Of a stretch of 41,265 bases of DNA, positions 7,887 to 16,569 are shown piece after piece. The DNA is taken from contig PFCB01000030.1 in assembly GCA_002773135.1 (NCBI GenBank), forward strand, positions 1 to 41,265, given 5' to 3'. Below the pieces are notes generated by a model. It worked only from the letters and a program-made list of their open reading frames with translations, was not told the origin of the DNA and searched no databases. This DNA comes from Candidatus Magasanikbacteria bacterium CG10_big_fil_rev_8_21_14_0_10_47_10 (lineage in GTDB: Bacteria > Patescibacteriota > Patescibacteriia > Magasanikbacterales > UBA922). Numbering within the stretch: position 1 is the first letter of the stretch; the number at the start of each line of letters is the position of its first letter. A program made the translations under genes and the position numbers.

Positions 7887-9374
7887 ATGTCAGCGGCAAG
7901 AAAACGGCAAACAATCGATGGCCTTTTGGAAAAAGTAGCCCTGTACGACACGGCCGCCAATTTTGATATGATGCGACTGGCCTATGAATTCGCGGCAAAA
8001 GCTCATGAAGGCCAAGTACGAAAGTCAGGCGAGCCATATATCGTTCATCCCCTCGCTGCCGCGCATATGCTTGCGGATATGAGAATTGACCCGGTCATCA
8101 TCACCGCGACCCTCCTGCATGATGTGCCGGAGGACACAGATGTCACTCTGGAAGAAGTGGAAAAAAATTTCGGTCCTGAAATAGGATCACTGGTTCGGGG
8201 CATCACAAAACTGGGAAAATTAAAATATAGAGGCGTCGAGCGCTATATTGAAAATCTTCGAAAAATGTTTGTGGCCATGGCCGAGGACATTCGGGTTATG
8301 ATTATGAAATTTGCCGACCGCATGCACAATTTACAAACCCTTGACGCCCTGCCCCCACAAAAAGCCTACCGGGTCGCGCTTGAAAGTCTCGAAATTTACG
8401 CGCCTATTGCCGGACGGCTTGGCATGGATGAAATCAAAGGAGAATTGGAAGACCTTTCGTTTAAATACGTTTATCCAAAAGAATACCAGAGGATAAAAAA
8501 AATTCGTGATGACAGAATTCGAGGCAAAGAAAAAATTTACCAATTGGTCATGTCTACCGCAAAAGAAGAACTGGAAAAAGCAGGCATTCCCATTCAAAGT
8601 ATCCAAGGACGAAATAAACGACTCTACAGCTTTTATCTCAAGCTGCAACGCAAAGACAACGATGTCAGTAAAGTATATGACTTAATTGCCATTCGTATTT
8701 TGGTTCCAACCGTTGCCGACTGCTATGCCACGCTTGGAATTTTGCACAAGCTGTGGAAGCCCATGAAAGGCCGGATAAAGGACTATATTTCTCAGCCCAA
8801 ACCAAATGATTATCGATCGCTGCACACGACTGTTTTTGCGGGTGACGGCCAGGTGGTTGAATTTCAAATCAGAACTCCAAAAATGGACGAAGAGGCACAA
8901 TACGGTATTGCGGCACACTGGCATTATGATGAAAAAAATGGAAAAAGAAAAAGTAAACGAGAAGTCGCATGGGCAAAAGAATTGGCTGAAATTCAAAAAG
9001 AAGTTCTTACAAAACTTTCTGATCTTGAGGAAATTAAGGTTGATTTTCTTCAAGCGAGAATTTTTGTCTTTACTCCCAAAGGAGATGTCATTGACTTGCC
9101 GGAGGGCGCCACATCTGTTGATTTCGCGTACCACATTCACTCGGAAATTGGAAACAAATGCAGTGGCGCAATCGTCAACGATAAAATGGTCAGTCTTGAT
9201 ACCGAACTCAAAAATGGTGATGTGGTGGAAGTACTAACCGATAAAAATAGAAAAGGCCCGAACGAGGCGTGGATCACCTTTGTTAAAACGCACACTGCCA
9301 AAAGTCACATCAAATCTTTTCAAAAAAAGAGAAAAATCCCCAGTTGGCTCAAATCAGTCCTGCCGGATAAGTGA
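7887..9374 (+). CDS. Bifunctional (p)ppGpp synthetase/hydrolase, Rel-type
   Basis: Stringent-response enzyme, 495 residues. The N-terminal HD hydrolase domain keeps His-54 and the HD/ED motif HDVPEDT at residues 78-84, so hydrolysis is probably intact. The synthetase domain has GRNKRLYSFYLKLQRK, YDLIAIRI, KPNDYRSLHT and EFQIRT. The RIKD motif is of the RxKD type seen in bifunctional Rel/SpoT proteins, not the ExDD type of RelA. A TGS domain follows (IFVFTPKGDVIDLPEGAT). The protein ends about 40 residues after TGS, so the helical, zinc-finger and ACT regions of the usual ~740-residue enzyme are missing. Its own promoter gives a very short leader. Confidence 0.93.
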   Translation: MSAARKRQTIDGLLEKVALYDTAANFDMMRLAYEFAAKAHEGQVRKSGEPYIVHPLAAAHMLADMRIDPVIITATLLHDVPEDTDVTLEEVEKNFGPEIGSLVRGITKLGKLKYRGVERYIENLRKMFVAMAEDIRVMIMKFADRMHNLQTLDALPPQKAYRVALESLEIYAPIAGRLGMDEIKGELEDLSFKYVYPKEYQRIKKIRDDRIRGKEKIYQLVMSTAKEELEKAGIPIQSIQGRNKRLYSFYLKLQRKDNDVSKVYDLIAIRILVPTVADCYATLGILHKLWKPMKGRIKDYISQPKPNDYRSLHTTVFAGDGQVVEFQIRTPKMDEEAQYGIAAHWHYDEKNGKRKSKREVAWAKELAEIQKEVLTKLSDLEEIKVDFLQARIFVFTPKGDVIDLPEGATSVDFAYHIHSEIGNKCSGAIVNDKMVSLDTELKNGDVVEVLTDKNRKGPNEAWITFVKTHTAKSHIKSFQKKRKIPSWLKSVLPDK

Positions 9375-9407
9375 CCCGCGTGTTGCTGCGGATCGTCCCA
9401 AGACGAC

Positions 9408-9430
9408 AAAAGAGGCTTATGGCCTCTTTT
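9408..9430. terminator. Bidirectional terminator between relA homologue and parB
   Basis: AAAAGAGGC / GCCTCTTTT hairpin with A and T tracts on both sides, suited to stopping transcription from both convergent genes. It marks the window's strand switch. Confidence 0.85.
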
Positions 9431-9454
9431 ATCATATTATTCGCTTGCTTCTCA

Positions 9455-10306
9455 TCAGGTAAGTTCGCCGAGCAAACGCTTGAGCTCCTCTCTTGAATGG
9501 TATTCAATAGTAATGGTCCCCCTATCACCTTTTTGTGTGATGCGAACTTTTGTTCCAAACCGCTGTTCAAGCATCTCCTCCTGCGCGATAACATTTGGAT
9601 CGCGCCTCACAGACCCTTTTCGTGATGCACGAGAACGTTGGACCGCGTGCTCCACATCCCGAACTGTTATATCACTTCCGGTAAGGCGTTGAAACATGGC
9701 CATTTGTTCCTTTTCAGTATTTAAACTGAGCAATGCCCGAGCTTTACCCATACTGATTTTCCCGTCAATAAGAGCCCGCTGAATATCGTCCGGAAGCCCC
9801 AGCAGACGCACGGTATTGGCAATGACAGACCGACTCTTGCCAACCTGTTCAGCAACTTCTTGTTGTGTCAGGCCAAATTCCTCCATCAACCGCTGAAAGG
9901 CAAAGGCCTCTTCAATAGCATTAAGTTGCTGCCGCTGAATATTTTCTATAAGCGCTAACTCCAGTTTTTCTTGTTCATTCACCTGCCTGACAATCGCCGG
10001 AATAGTGGGCATCTCCGCAATCTGCGACGCCCTGAATCGACGTTCGCCGGCAACAATTTCATATCCGCCGTCATCCCGTTCACTCACAGTAATGGGCTGC
10101 ATGATACCATGCTTCTTGATAGAAACGACAAGATCCTCCAAATCAGCATGATTAAATTGCTTGCGGGGCTGAGCCGGGTTTGGAGCTATTTCAGATAGTG
10201 GAATGTGCCAAAGTCGCTCACTGTCCCCATGGCCTGTTTCCAAACGAATCTTCTTGCGTGTTTTCTGCTGTGGAATAAGTGAATTGAGTCCTTTACCTAA
10301 AGCCAT
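9455..10306 (-). CDS. parB: Chromosome-partitioning protein ParB
   Basis: CTP-dependent clamp that loads at parS sites; 283 residues. The N-terminus ALGKGLNSLIP is the short ParA-stimulating segment usual in chromosomal ParB. The ParB/Srx domain follows, with the CTP-binding box GERRFRAS at residues 87-94 and ENIQRQQLNAIEEA. A helix-turn-helix with LTQQEVAEQVGKSRSVIANT comes next, then a C-terminal dimerisation segment. It lies 59 nt downstream of parA. No clear parS site was found in the window. Confidence 0.95.
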   Translation of the reverse strand: MALGKGLNSLIPQQKTRKKIRLETGHGDSERLWHIPLSEIAPNPAQPRKQFNHADLEDLVVSIKKHGIMQPITVSERDDGGYEIVAGERRFRASQIAEMPTIPAIVRQVNEQEKLELALIENIQRQQLNAIEEAFAFQRLMEEFGLTQQEVAEQVGKSRSVIANTVRLLGLPDDIQRALIDGKISMGKARALLSLNTEKEQMAMFQRLTGSDITVRDVEHAVQRSRASRKGSVRRDPNVIAQEEMLEQRFGTKVRITQKGDRGTITIEYHSREELKRLLGELT

Positions 10307-10365
10307 ACGGGAATATGAAATAACATAATTCGAATAACAAATGACAAAAAAATATGAACGCCGTA

Positions 10366-11130
10366 TTACCTCTCCTGTTCCAATATCTCTTGGGCAAGAC
10401 GTTCGTACGCCCGAGCACCCTTGCCCCGCGGTTCATAGTGAAAAATCGATTTGCCAAAACTTGGCGCCTCAGCCAGACGAACAGTCCGCGGAATAACCGA
10501 TCGAAAGATGTTGTTGGGAAAATACTTATACAGCTCCTCCATCACATCGGATGAGAGACGCGTTCTTTTATCAAACATGGTAATGACAGCACCCAGCACG
10601 TTAATCTCGGGTTTAATGTGTTCACGGATCAAATTGATTGTCTCCAGCAGCTGCCCTAACCCCTCTAGAGCGTAATATTCCGCCTGAACCGGAATCAATA
10701 TATGATCAGATGCCGTAAGACTATTCACGGTTAACAATCCCAACGAAGGAGGACAATCAATAATAATGTAGTCATACGCGTGACCCGCCTCTGCCAATAA
10801 GTCAGCCAGCTGGAATTCTCTGCGTTCCACGTCAACCAATTCTATATTGGCGCCGGCCAAGTTGGGCGTACTCGGAAGCAGCCGAAGCCCCTCGTGTGCC
10901 GTATTATAGATAACATCGTGCAGACGCCTCTGCTTGGCAAGTGCTTCATACACGCCCTGCCCGGCATCGGCACGGCTCAGTCCCAAACCACTCGACGCAT
11001 TCCCTTGTGGATCCATATCCACCAACAAGACAAACTTGCCCATTTCGGCAAGCCCGGCAGCAAGATTTACAGCAGTGGTCGTTTTACCGACACCGCCTTT
11101 TTGATTTACTACAGCTATTATTTGTGACAT
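10366..11130 (-). CDS. parA: Chromosome-partitioning ATPase ParA
   Basis: ParA/MinD-family ATPase of 254 residues that drives origin segregation with ParB. The deviant Walker A is KGGVGKTT at residues 11-18, followed by LLVDMDPQGNASSGLG (Walker A') and IIIDCPPSLGLLT (Walker B). It has no N-terminal DNA-binding extension, so it is of the chromosomal (type Ib-like/Soj) size. It is transcribed leftward with parB from a promoter that overlaps that of the divergent tRNA-Leu gene. Confidence 0.95.
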   Translation of the reverse strand: MSQIIAVVNQKGGVGKTTTAVNLAAGLAEMGKFVLLVDMDPQGNASSGLGLSRADAGQGVYEALAKQRRLHDVIYNTAHEGLRLLPSTPNLAGANIELVDVERREFQLADLLAEAGHAYDYIIIDCPPSLGLLTVNSLTASDHILIPVQAEYYALEGLGQLLETINLIREHIKPEINVLGAVITMFDKRTRLSSDVMEELYKYFPNNIFRSVIPRTVRLAEAPSFGKSIFHYEPRGKGARAYERLAQEILEQER

Positions 11131-11183
11131 AAAAACGCTCGTGGTCTATCGTTTGCACGTCATGAGATGCTATGAACGAGGGT

Positions 11184-11212
11184 AGTATACCCCATATTGA
11201 CAGGAAGCTCAA
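11184..11212 (-). promoter_or_regulatory. parA-parB promoter
   Basis: Minus-strand TTGAGC (11207-11212), 17-nt spacer, TATACT (11184-11189). It lies on top of the rightward tRNA promoter: its -35 sits inside the tRNA promoter's spacer. Confidence 0.7.
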
Positions 11213-11225
11213 TTCTACCTATACT
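11197..11225 (+). promoter_or_regulatory. tRNA-Leu promoter
   Basis: TTGACA (11197-11202), 17-nt spacer, TATACT (11220-11225), a near-consensus sigma70-type promoter 24 nt before the mature tRNA 5' end. Confidence 0.8.
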
Positions 11226-11249
11226 GAGGCAACAAACAATTGCAATCAG

Positions 11250-11333
11250 GCCCAGATGGCGGAACTGGTAGACGCGCTGGACTCAAAATCCAGTGGTGGC
11301 AACACCGTGAGAGTTCGATTCTCTCTTTGGGCA
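11250..11333 (+). tRNA. tRNA-Leu (anticodon CAA)
   Basis: An 84-nt class II tRNA. The acceptor stem GCCCAGA / TTTGGGC is followed by discriminator A. The anticodon stem CTGGA / TCCAG holds the loop CTCAAAA, which places CAA at positions 34-36, reading TTG codons. A long variable arm (GGTGGCAACACC) is typical of tRNA-Leu. The T arm GAGAG-TTCGATT-CTCTC is canonical. CCA is not encoded (CACAGAG follows), so it must be added enzymatically. Confidence 0.96.
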
Positions 11334-11344
11334 CACAGAGAATG

Positions 11345-11369
11345 CCCGCCAAACCGAAACGGTGGCGGG
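11345..11369 (+). terminator. Hairpin downstream of tRNA-Leu
   Basis: CCCGCC..ACCG-AAA-CGGTGGCGGG forms a strong 10-bp stem with a 2-nt bulge, but only ATTC follows, so termination would be imperfect. It also lies just past the stop of the leftward small-export gene at 11384. Confidence 0.5.
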
Positions 11370-11383
11370 ATTCAAATCAGACA

Positions 11384-11890
11384 CTACAACAACCACCGTA
11401 CGGCCCCGCCGGCAGATAGTGTAATGATCGTCACAATTGTTGCGGCCAGGCACACGCCGGCGGCAATAAGTGGAAAGGCTTTTTTAAAGGGTATCTTAAA
11501 AACGAATGAAGCCAGGGAGCCGGTCCATGCTCCTGTCATTGGGAGCGGAATCCCGACAAACACTACCAGTGCAATGGCGCCGTATTTGGCATATCGGCCG
11601 GAAAATTTTTTTTCAGCGCGCTCCAAAAGATGACGCACTTTGGAGCCAAAAAATGGTTGCCTTATGACCCAATCATGCAGCCGAGGCATCAAAAGGAGTA
11701 TAAAAATGGTAGGAAACAAATTCCCCGCCACTGCGAAGAAGAAAGTATGCGCAGCACTCAAACGATATACTTCAATCCCAATCGGGATAGACGCTCGCAA
11801 TTCTGTAATAGGGAGCATGGACAACAGAAAGACAGCCCACTGATGCGGGACACCGGCAAACCATTCAATTGGATTCAAAAAGCTTCCCAT
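11384..11890 (-). CDS. Small multidrug export (Sm_multidrug_ex) family membrane protein
   Basis: 168 residues with about four or five hydrophobic segments. Family marks include LLSMLPITELRASIPIGI near the N-terminus and GIPLPMTGAWTGSLASF in the second half; the repeated P-x-x-x-x-R/G pattern is characteristic. The family name reflects an old annotation; the transported substrate is not established. It is the last gene of a leftward run, 3 nt after the stop of the VTT-like gene. Confidence 0.82.
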   Translation of the reverse strand: MGSFLNPIEWFAGVPHQWAVFLLSMLPITELRASIPIGIEVYRLSAAHTFFFAVAGNLFPTIFILLLMPRLHDWVIRQPFFGSKVRHLLERAEKKFSGRYAKYGAIALVVFVGIPLPMTGAWTGSLASFVFKIPFKKAFPLIAAGVCLAATIVTIITLSAGGAVRWLL

Positions 11891-11893
11891 AGA

Positions 11894-12445
11894 CTAAAAA
11901 AAATGAAATAAACCAAATGCCACGCTGGCATTAAAAAATATATTACCCGCAAGCACGGGCAAAATAACTCTTCGCATGGACGTTTGAACAAATGCAGCCG
12001 GTATAACCACAATTTCATTTGGGAGCGGCATTACAGCCGCATAGATAAAAAGAAAGATTGAAATATAATACGGATTTTTCTCCTGCCAATTTTTCATTCT
12101 TTCAATCGTTTTGCTGTTTTCTATCACCGCAGAGCTGGTTCCCATCCCAATGATATACCCAAAAAAATCTCCTACCGTCATCCCCACTCCTATAATCACG
12201 ACTGTCAGTGGAGCAGAGAGCCCTAGCTCAACAAAAAAAGGAAAAAATGAGACAATCGGAACCGGGATGATGATGTTAAATCCGGACAATACCGCCCCAA
12301 AAAAAATACCAATATACCCGTACCTTTGGGCTGACATGCTGATCACATCTCCTTGCAGTTCCAGGCCATTGATCCAAAAAATAAGCCCAATGAAACCGGC
12401 GACCATGACCGCATTCCGTATCCTTTTAGCTGTCTTCTTTTTCAT
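11894..12445 (-). CDS. VTT/DedA-like membrane protein
   Basis: 183 residues from ATG 12445, which gives a basic start (MKKKTAKRIRNA) before the first helix. A longer frame reaches 12586 but would lie wholly within the carboxypeptidase gene, so I reject it. The body has a hydrophobic re-entrant-like region with IIIPVPIVSFFPFF, then GVGMTVGDFFGYIIGMGTS, then AVMPLPNEIVVIPAA. This glycine/proline layout resembles DedA/VTT proteins, which flip or transport phospholipids and related lipids. The match is by pattern and moderate. It overlaps the end of the upstream gene by 20 nt. Confidence 0.6.
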   Translation of the reverse strand: MKKKTAKRIRNAVMVAGFIGLIFWINGLELQGDVISMSAQRYGYIGIFFGAVLSGFNIIIPVPIVSFFPFFVELGLSAPLTVVIIGVGMTVGDFFGYIIGMGTSSAVIENSKTIERMKNWQEKNPYYISIFLFIYAAVMPLPNEIVVIPAAFVQTSMRRVILPVLAGNIFFNASVAFGLFHFF

Positions 12446-13508
12446 TATTGTCTGTATATTGTGAGTCAAGTATTTTTGATTCATAGTCCGGATCATCGGG
12501 CCAGACCACATTTTCAAACACGGTCTGCGCAATATCGCGTGCCTCTGTAAACCTGGCCTCATGGGAATCTGCCCCCAAAACGACAACGGATACTACATGA
12601 CCTGCTTCGTCCTGTGCTTGCATCATAAAGTTATATCCTGACGCGCCAATATATCCGGTTTTCCCGCCAATAATATCAAACAAACGGTTTGGCACCCAGC
12701 CAAGCAACAGCCAGTTGGTATTCCATAGGTGGTGGGCTTGATCGCGCTCCTCTGAGTACAAATTATACTCATGTGTCAAAAGCCCTTGCCGAATAGACGG
12801 ATGCAGAAGCGCTTCATCCAACAGAAGGCTCAAATCAGATGCTGTGGAGACATCCCCTTGATCCAATCCGGTCGGCTCAAAAAAAATGGAATCACCCATC
12901 CCCAATTCCTGTGCTTTGGTATTCATCCTACTCACAAATGCCTCTCTACTCCACCCGACAGCATCGGATACTGTCATGATCGCTTTATTTGATGAACCAA
13001 TCAATGCCGCGTTCCACAAATCTCTCAAGGTATAGGTATCACCCGCATACATATGCGTATCAATCAAGTCATCCGCAACAACTTGTGTGCTTGTGGCCCA
13101 GTCCGGATTTCGCTCAAGCACTACAAGCGCGCTCATCAACTTGGTGAGACTGGCAATAGGTCGCTGCTCGTATGCGTTTTTACTGTATAGCACAGTCCCG
13201 CTTGAAACATCTTTGACAAGCATTGCTTGCGCTGTAAAGATTTCTCCGCCAGGCAAGTCAGCAATTTGCACAGGCAATTTGGGCGGCTCCGGCACGGGTG
13301 CCGCGGCGTGTATATCACCCCCATATATTGTATCGAGTTTTGTCAATGCATGTGAAAATGTTTGCAAAGGCGAATCCTGCCTCAAAATGACAACCCTCCC
13401 TATTTCATACATTGCCAACCCAAAAAAAACGATAATAACAACAAAAAAACCAGACAAATATTGCCGCTTTTTTGTCGCTTTATACTGTTCTATTTCAAGA
13501 AAGTTCAT
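12426..13508 (-). CDS. Membrane-anchored D-alanyl-D-alanine carboxypeptidase (peptidase S11)
   Basis: Serine peptidase that trims peptidoglycan stem peptides outside the cell; 360 residues from ATG 13508. A GTG at 13526 is an alternative start, deeper in scpB. A single hydrophobic segment (about residues 18-42) anchors the N-terminus. All three penicillin-binding motifs are present: SLTK at 120-123, SSN at 172-174 and KTG at 283-285. It lacks an obvious C-terminal amphipathic anchor, consistent with N-terminal anchoring. The start overlaps the scpB end by 14 nt. Confidence 0.92.
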   Translation of the reverse strand: MNFLEIEQYKATKKRQYLSGFFVVIIVFFGLAMYEIGRVVILRQDSPLQTFSHALTKLDTIYGGDIHAAAPVPEPPKLPVQIADLPGGEIFTAQAMLVKDVSSGTVLYSKNAYEQRPIASLTKLMSALVVLERNPDWATSTQVVADDLIDTHMYAGDTYTLRDLWNAALIGSSNKAIMTVSDAVGWSREAFVSRMNTKAQELGMGDSIFFEPTGLDQGDVSTASDLSLLLDEALLHPSIRQGLLTHEYNLYSEERDQAHHLWNTNWLLLGWVPNRLFDIIGGKTGYIGASGYNFMMQAQDEAGHVVSVVVLGADSHEARFTEARDIAQTVFENVVWPDDPDYESKILDSQYTDNNEKEDS

Positions 13509-14040
13509 CGTCTGAGGTTTCCGCACTTATGTGAGCGTGATTGTGAAGGTCTTCATAGCCCGATAATTCCTGAACGTGTGACACACCCAAATGAGACAGC
13601 GCCTGCGCTGAAAGCCTATACTCAGGCATCAATTTATCCGTTTCAGACTCCTCTTGAATCAAACCGCGAATAAGCAAATTGCGCAAAATAACAGCACAAT
13701 TGACCCCACGAATATTTTCCAACTCAGGACGCGTCATGGGTCCTGCGTACGCAACCACCGTCAGCGTCTCAAGCTGCGCGCGCGTAAGCTCCCCCCCCAC
13801 TTCATCTTTAATGAAACCATCTATCGCATCGGAATTCTGCGGATTGGTTGCCATTTGGTATTCACTCCCTGTGTCCAAAATATGAATACCTGAATCCTCT
13901 CCATTATATTTCAATTGTAGTTCATCAAGAGCGAGCGCGACATCAGTATCAGCCACGTCAAGCGCTGCAGCTATTTTTTTTTGTGACAGTGGCTTTGATG
14001 CCACAAACAAAATTGATTCAATGCGGCCGGTGAGAGACAT
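13495..14040 (-). CDS. scpB: Segregation and condensation protein B
   Basis: Winged-helix partner of ScpA in the SMC condensin complex; 181 residues. SLTGRIESILFVASKPLS is the conserved first block, and LTRAQLETLTVVAYAGPMTR with IRGVN marks the second winged helix. I chose ATG 14040, immediately after the scpA stop, giving the standard start MSLTGRIESI. A longer frame to 14070 would overlap scpA. The acidic C-terminal tail (SAETSDDELS) is typical. Confidence 0.94.
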   Translation of the reverse strand: MSLTGRIESILFVASKPLSQKKIAAALDVADTDVALALDELQLKYNGEDSGIHILDTGSEYQMATNPQNSDAIDGFIKDEVGGELTRAQLETLTVVAYAGPMTRPELENIRGVNCAVILRNLLIRGLIQEESETDKLMPEYRLSAQALSHLGVSHVQELSGYEDLHNHAHISAETSDDELS

Positions 14041-14041
14041 A

Positions 14042-14725
14042 TTATTGTTTTGTGACTGTAATGTCGGCAAAGGCCGAGGTTTGCTTTAATAATACATGTC
14101 GCTGTTTAACCAATTCAAGCAAGGCCAGAAAACCGACAATAAGATCACTCTTATTTTTTTTATCGAGAACATCACTGAGCCGGAATGATTTTTTTGAAGC
14201 AAGAAGCGCTCTCAACTGCTGAATTCTCTCTTTCACCGACACTGTTTTTTCAATTCGTATTTGCGGTAATGCCTTAGCAGGCGCCAATCGCTTGATTAAG
14301 TGTACCATACTCTCGTAGAGAGTACCTTTCACAAAATTATCAGGCGGAGAGAAACCCTCTGCCTGGCGTGGTGGTTCATGACGGAAAGACGCGTGCAGCC
14401 CGGACTCCCACGCAGTATTCACGTGCTTGCTGACTTCTACAAACGCCTTATACACCCTCAACTGTTCCTCCAGACTCGGTCCATCGTCTTCGTCCGGCAT
14501 GAGCAGTGGCAATAGGGCTCTTGATTTCATCAATAGCAATCGCGTCGCAATAACCAAAAAATCCGCCATTTCCTCAGGATCCCCTTCATCCAATTGTTCG
14601 ACGTAATTCAAAAATTGATCCGTCACTTCTGAAATAGCTATTTCACTGATCGCTAATTTTTTTTCTTGAAGTAAGGACAGCAACAAATCAAGCGGCCCGT
14701 CGAATTGTGTCAGATGGACTTTCAT
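14042..14725 (-). CDS. scpA: Segregation and condensation protein A
   Basis: Kleisin subunit of the bacterial condensin, 227 residues. The N-terminus FDGPLDLLLSLLQEKKL and the block EMADFLVIATRLLLMKSRALLP are diagnostic. The C-terminal winged helix (about residues 160-220) includes SFLALLELVKQRHV-like FLALLELVKQRHVLL. It sits directly before scpB (one base between stop and start) and 6 nt after the aspS stop. No smc gene lies in the window. Confidence 0.95.
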   Translation of the reverse strand: MKVHLTQFDGPLDLLLSLLQEKKLAISEIAISEVTDQFLNYVEQLDEGDPEEMADFLVIATRLLLMKSRALLPLLMPDEDDGPSLEEQLRVYKAFVEVSKHVNTAWESGLHASFRHEPPRQAEGFSPPDNFVKGTLYESMVHLIKRLAPAKALPQIRIEKTVSVKERIQQLRALLASKKSFRLSDVLDKKNKSDLIVGFLALLELVKQRHVLLKQTSAFADITVTKQ

Positions 14726-14731
14726 GCCACA

Positions 14732-16495
14732 CTATTTTTCTTTTCTTAGTTCAATCCCCAGCTCCTTCAGCTGAGCATCATCCACCTCTCCCGGACTTCC
14801 CATCATTGGCTCTTCGGCTTTTTGATTTTTTGGAAATGCCATCACAGCGCGAATATTCGGCTCATTGCGCAACAGCATGACAAGACGCTCTATACCCGGT
14901 GCAAAACCGCAGTGAGGCGGGGCGCCAAACTCGAACGCGTCAATCATGTGACCAAATTTTTCATCAACCTGCTTTTTGCCATATCCGGCCAAGTCAAAAG
15001 CCTTATACATAACCTCTGGGTCTTTATTTCTCACAGCTCCGGAGCTCAGTTCAAGCCCATTGGCAATAATGTCATATTGGTGCGCCAATATATCAAGCGG
15101 ATTCTTTGTTTCAAGGGCGTCCATACCGCCTTGCGGCAGAGAAAACGGATTATGGCCGAAATCAATCTTGCCGGTTTGTTCATTTTTTTCATACATGGGA
15201 AAATCCACAATCCACGCCCACGCAATCATATCCGGATTTTTTAACCCCTGCTTATCACCCACCACGTCTCGCACAGCACCAAGCGCCTTGAGAGAGATTT
15301 CCCAAGTATCCGCCGCAAAGAAAATAATGCATGGCTCTTTCACATCAAGTACCTGTTGTAATGAATTCAATTGCTCATCTGTAAAAAACTTTTTAATAGT
15401 GCCATCAAACGCACCGCCTGCAAATTTGAGCCATGCTAAGCCCTTCGCACGAGCGCGTACGGCAACAGCCGTAAACTCATCATCAATTTCTTTTCGGCTA
15501 AATGTCTCGCCACCCGGGATAACCAGCGCCTGAACATGCTCGGCAGCGTTGAACACCTTAAAATCCGTTGCCGTACCCCATTCACTCACATCTTGTATCT
15601 CCAAATCAAAACGTAAATCCGGCCTATCAGAACCATATCGCTCCATACATTCTTTAAATGGAATTCGTGGAAATGGACGTTGTTTAACCCGTTTCCCTGC
15701 CACGTGTTCGGTAAGCTCCACGAACAATGGCTCCATAAGGTCAAAAAATTCCCCGGGCTCCATAAAACTCACTTCGCAATCCAGTTGATAAAATTCCCCG
15801 GGACTTCTGTCTGCACGAGGGTCCTCATCGCGCATGCACGGTGCGATTTGATAATACCGATCAAATCCGGCGACCATTAAAAGCTGCTTATACTGCTGCG
15901 GTGCTTGCGGCAACGCATAAAATTTTCCGGGATGAATACGGGATGGTACTAAAAAATCTCGCGCCCCTTCGGGGGAACTGACCGTTAAAATGGGGGTTGC
16001 AATATCCAAAAAATCTCGATCCTCCATATACGTGCGAATATGACTGATCATTTTATTCCGAAAGATCATATTGTCTTTCAATCGCTCGCGACGAAGTTCC
16101 AAAAAGCGGTACTTTAAACGCAATTCTTCCTCTTCCTGCCCTTTTGTCGTTTCAAAAATCTCAAACGGCATTGGTTTGGCCTGGCTCAATATTTCTATAT
16201 CAGTTGCTGACAATTCAACCTCACCTGTTTCAATATCAGCATTCACTGTTTCAGCTGTCCGAGCCACAACATGGCCTGTAACTTTCACAATATATTCGTA
16301 CTTCAAAAGCTCGGCTATACCAAAATTTGAAACCTCTTCAGGATGAAACACGACTTGCGTAAGCCCATAGCGATCTCGAAGGTCTATAAAAATAAGACCC
16401 CCCAAATCGCGGCGTCTGTGAACCCAGCCGGATAGGGTTACAGGCTGTCCAACATCGGCCTTTCGAAGCGCTCCACAGGTGTGAGTTCTATACAT
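14732..16495 (-). CDS. aspS: Aspartyl-tRNA synthetase
   Basis: Class IIb synthetase of 587 residues with the bacterial layout: OB anticodon-binding domain (1-110), catalytic domain and a GAD insertion (about 280-400). Motif 2 shows CMRDEDPRADRSPGEFYQLD. Motif 3 shows GFAPGIERLVMLL. In the OB domain the sequence RRRDLGG places Leu at residue 31, where tRNA-Asn-charging (nondiscriminating) enzymes usually have His. This suggests a discriminating enzyme and agrees with asnS nearby. ATG 16495 is preferred over a TTG at 16501. The gene has its own promoter, giving a leader of roughly 17 nt. Confidence 0.97.
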   Translation of the reverse strand: MYRTHTCGALRKADVGQPVTLSGWVHRRRDLGGLIFIDLRDRYGLTQVVFHPEEVSNFGIAELLKYEYIVKVTGHVVARTAETVNADIETGEVELSATDIEILSQAKPMPFEIFETTKGQEEEELRLKYRFLELRRERLKDNMIFRNKMISHIRTYMEDRDFLDIATPILTVSSPEGARDFLVPSRIHPGKFYALPQAPQQYKQLLMVAGFDRYYQIAPCMRDEDPRADRSPGEFYQLDCEVSFMEPGEFFDLMEPLFVELTEHVAGKRVKQRPFPRIPFKECMERYGSDRPDLRFDLEIQDVSEWGTATDFKVFNAAEHVQALVIPGGETFSRKEIDDEFTAVAVRARAKGLAWLKFAGGAFDGTIKKFFTDEQLNSLQQVLDVKEPCIIFFAADTWEISLKALGAVRDVVGDKQGLKNPDMIAWAWIVDFPMYEKNEQTGKIDFGHNPFSLPQGGMDALETKNPLDILAHQYDIIANGLELSSGAVRNKDPEVMYKAFDLAGYGKKQVDEKFGHMIDAFEFGAPPHCGFAPGIERLVMLLRNEPNIRAVMAFPKNQKAEEPMMGSPGEVDDAQLKELGIELRKEK

Positions 16496-16519
16496 ATACA
16501 AAACTTAAACAATAGCTCT

Positions 16520-16548
16520 AGAGTATCAATTCTTTGCTAACTTTGCAA
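16520..16548 (-). promoter_or_regulatory. aspS promoter
   Basis: Minus-strand TTGCAA (16543-16548), 17-nt spacer, TACTCT (16520-16525). Because it lies downstream of the terminator at 16570, aspS need not depend on the small RNA unit before it. Confidence 0.6.
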
Positions 16549-16569
16549 GAAAAAAAACACAGTATGAAC

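Noticed and set aside
11172-11633. A 153-codon rightward frame
   Set aside because: It crosses the whole tRNA-Leu gene and the opposite-strand export gene; the protein has no family features.
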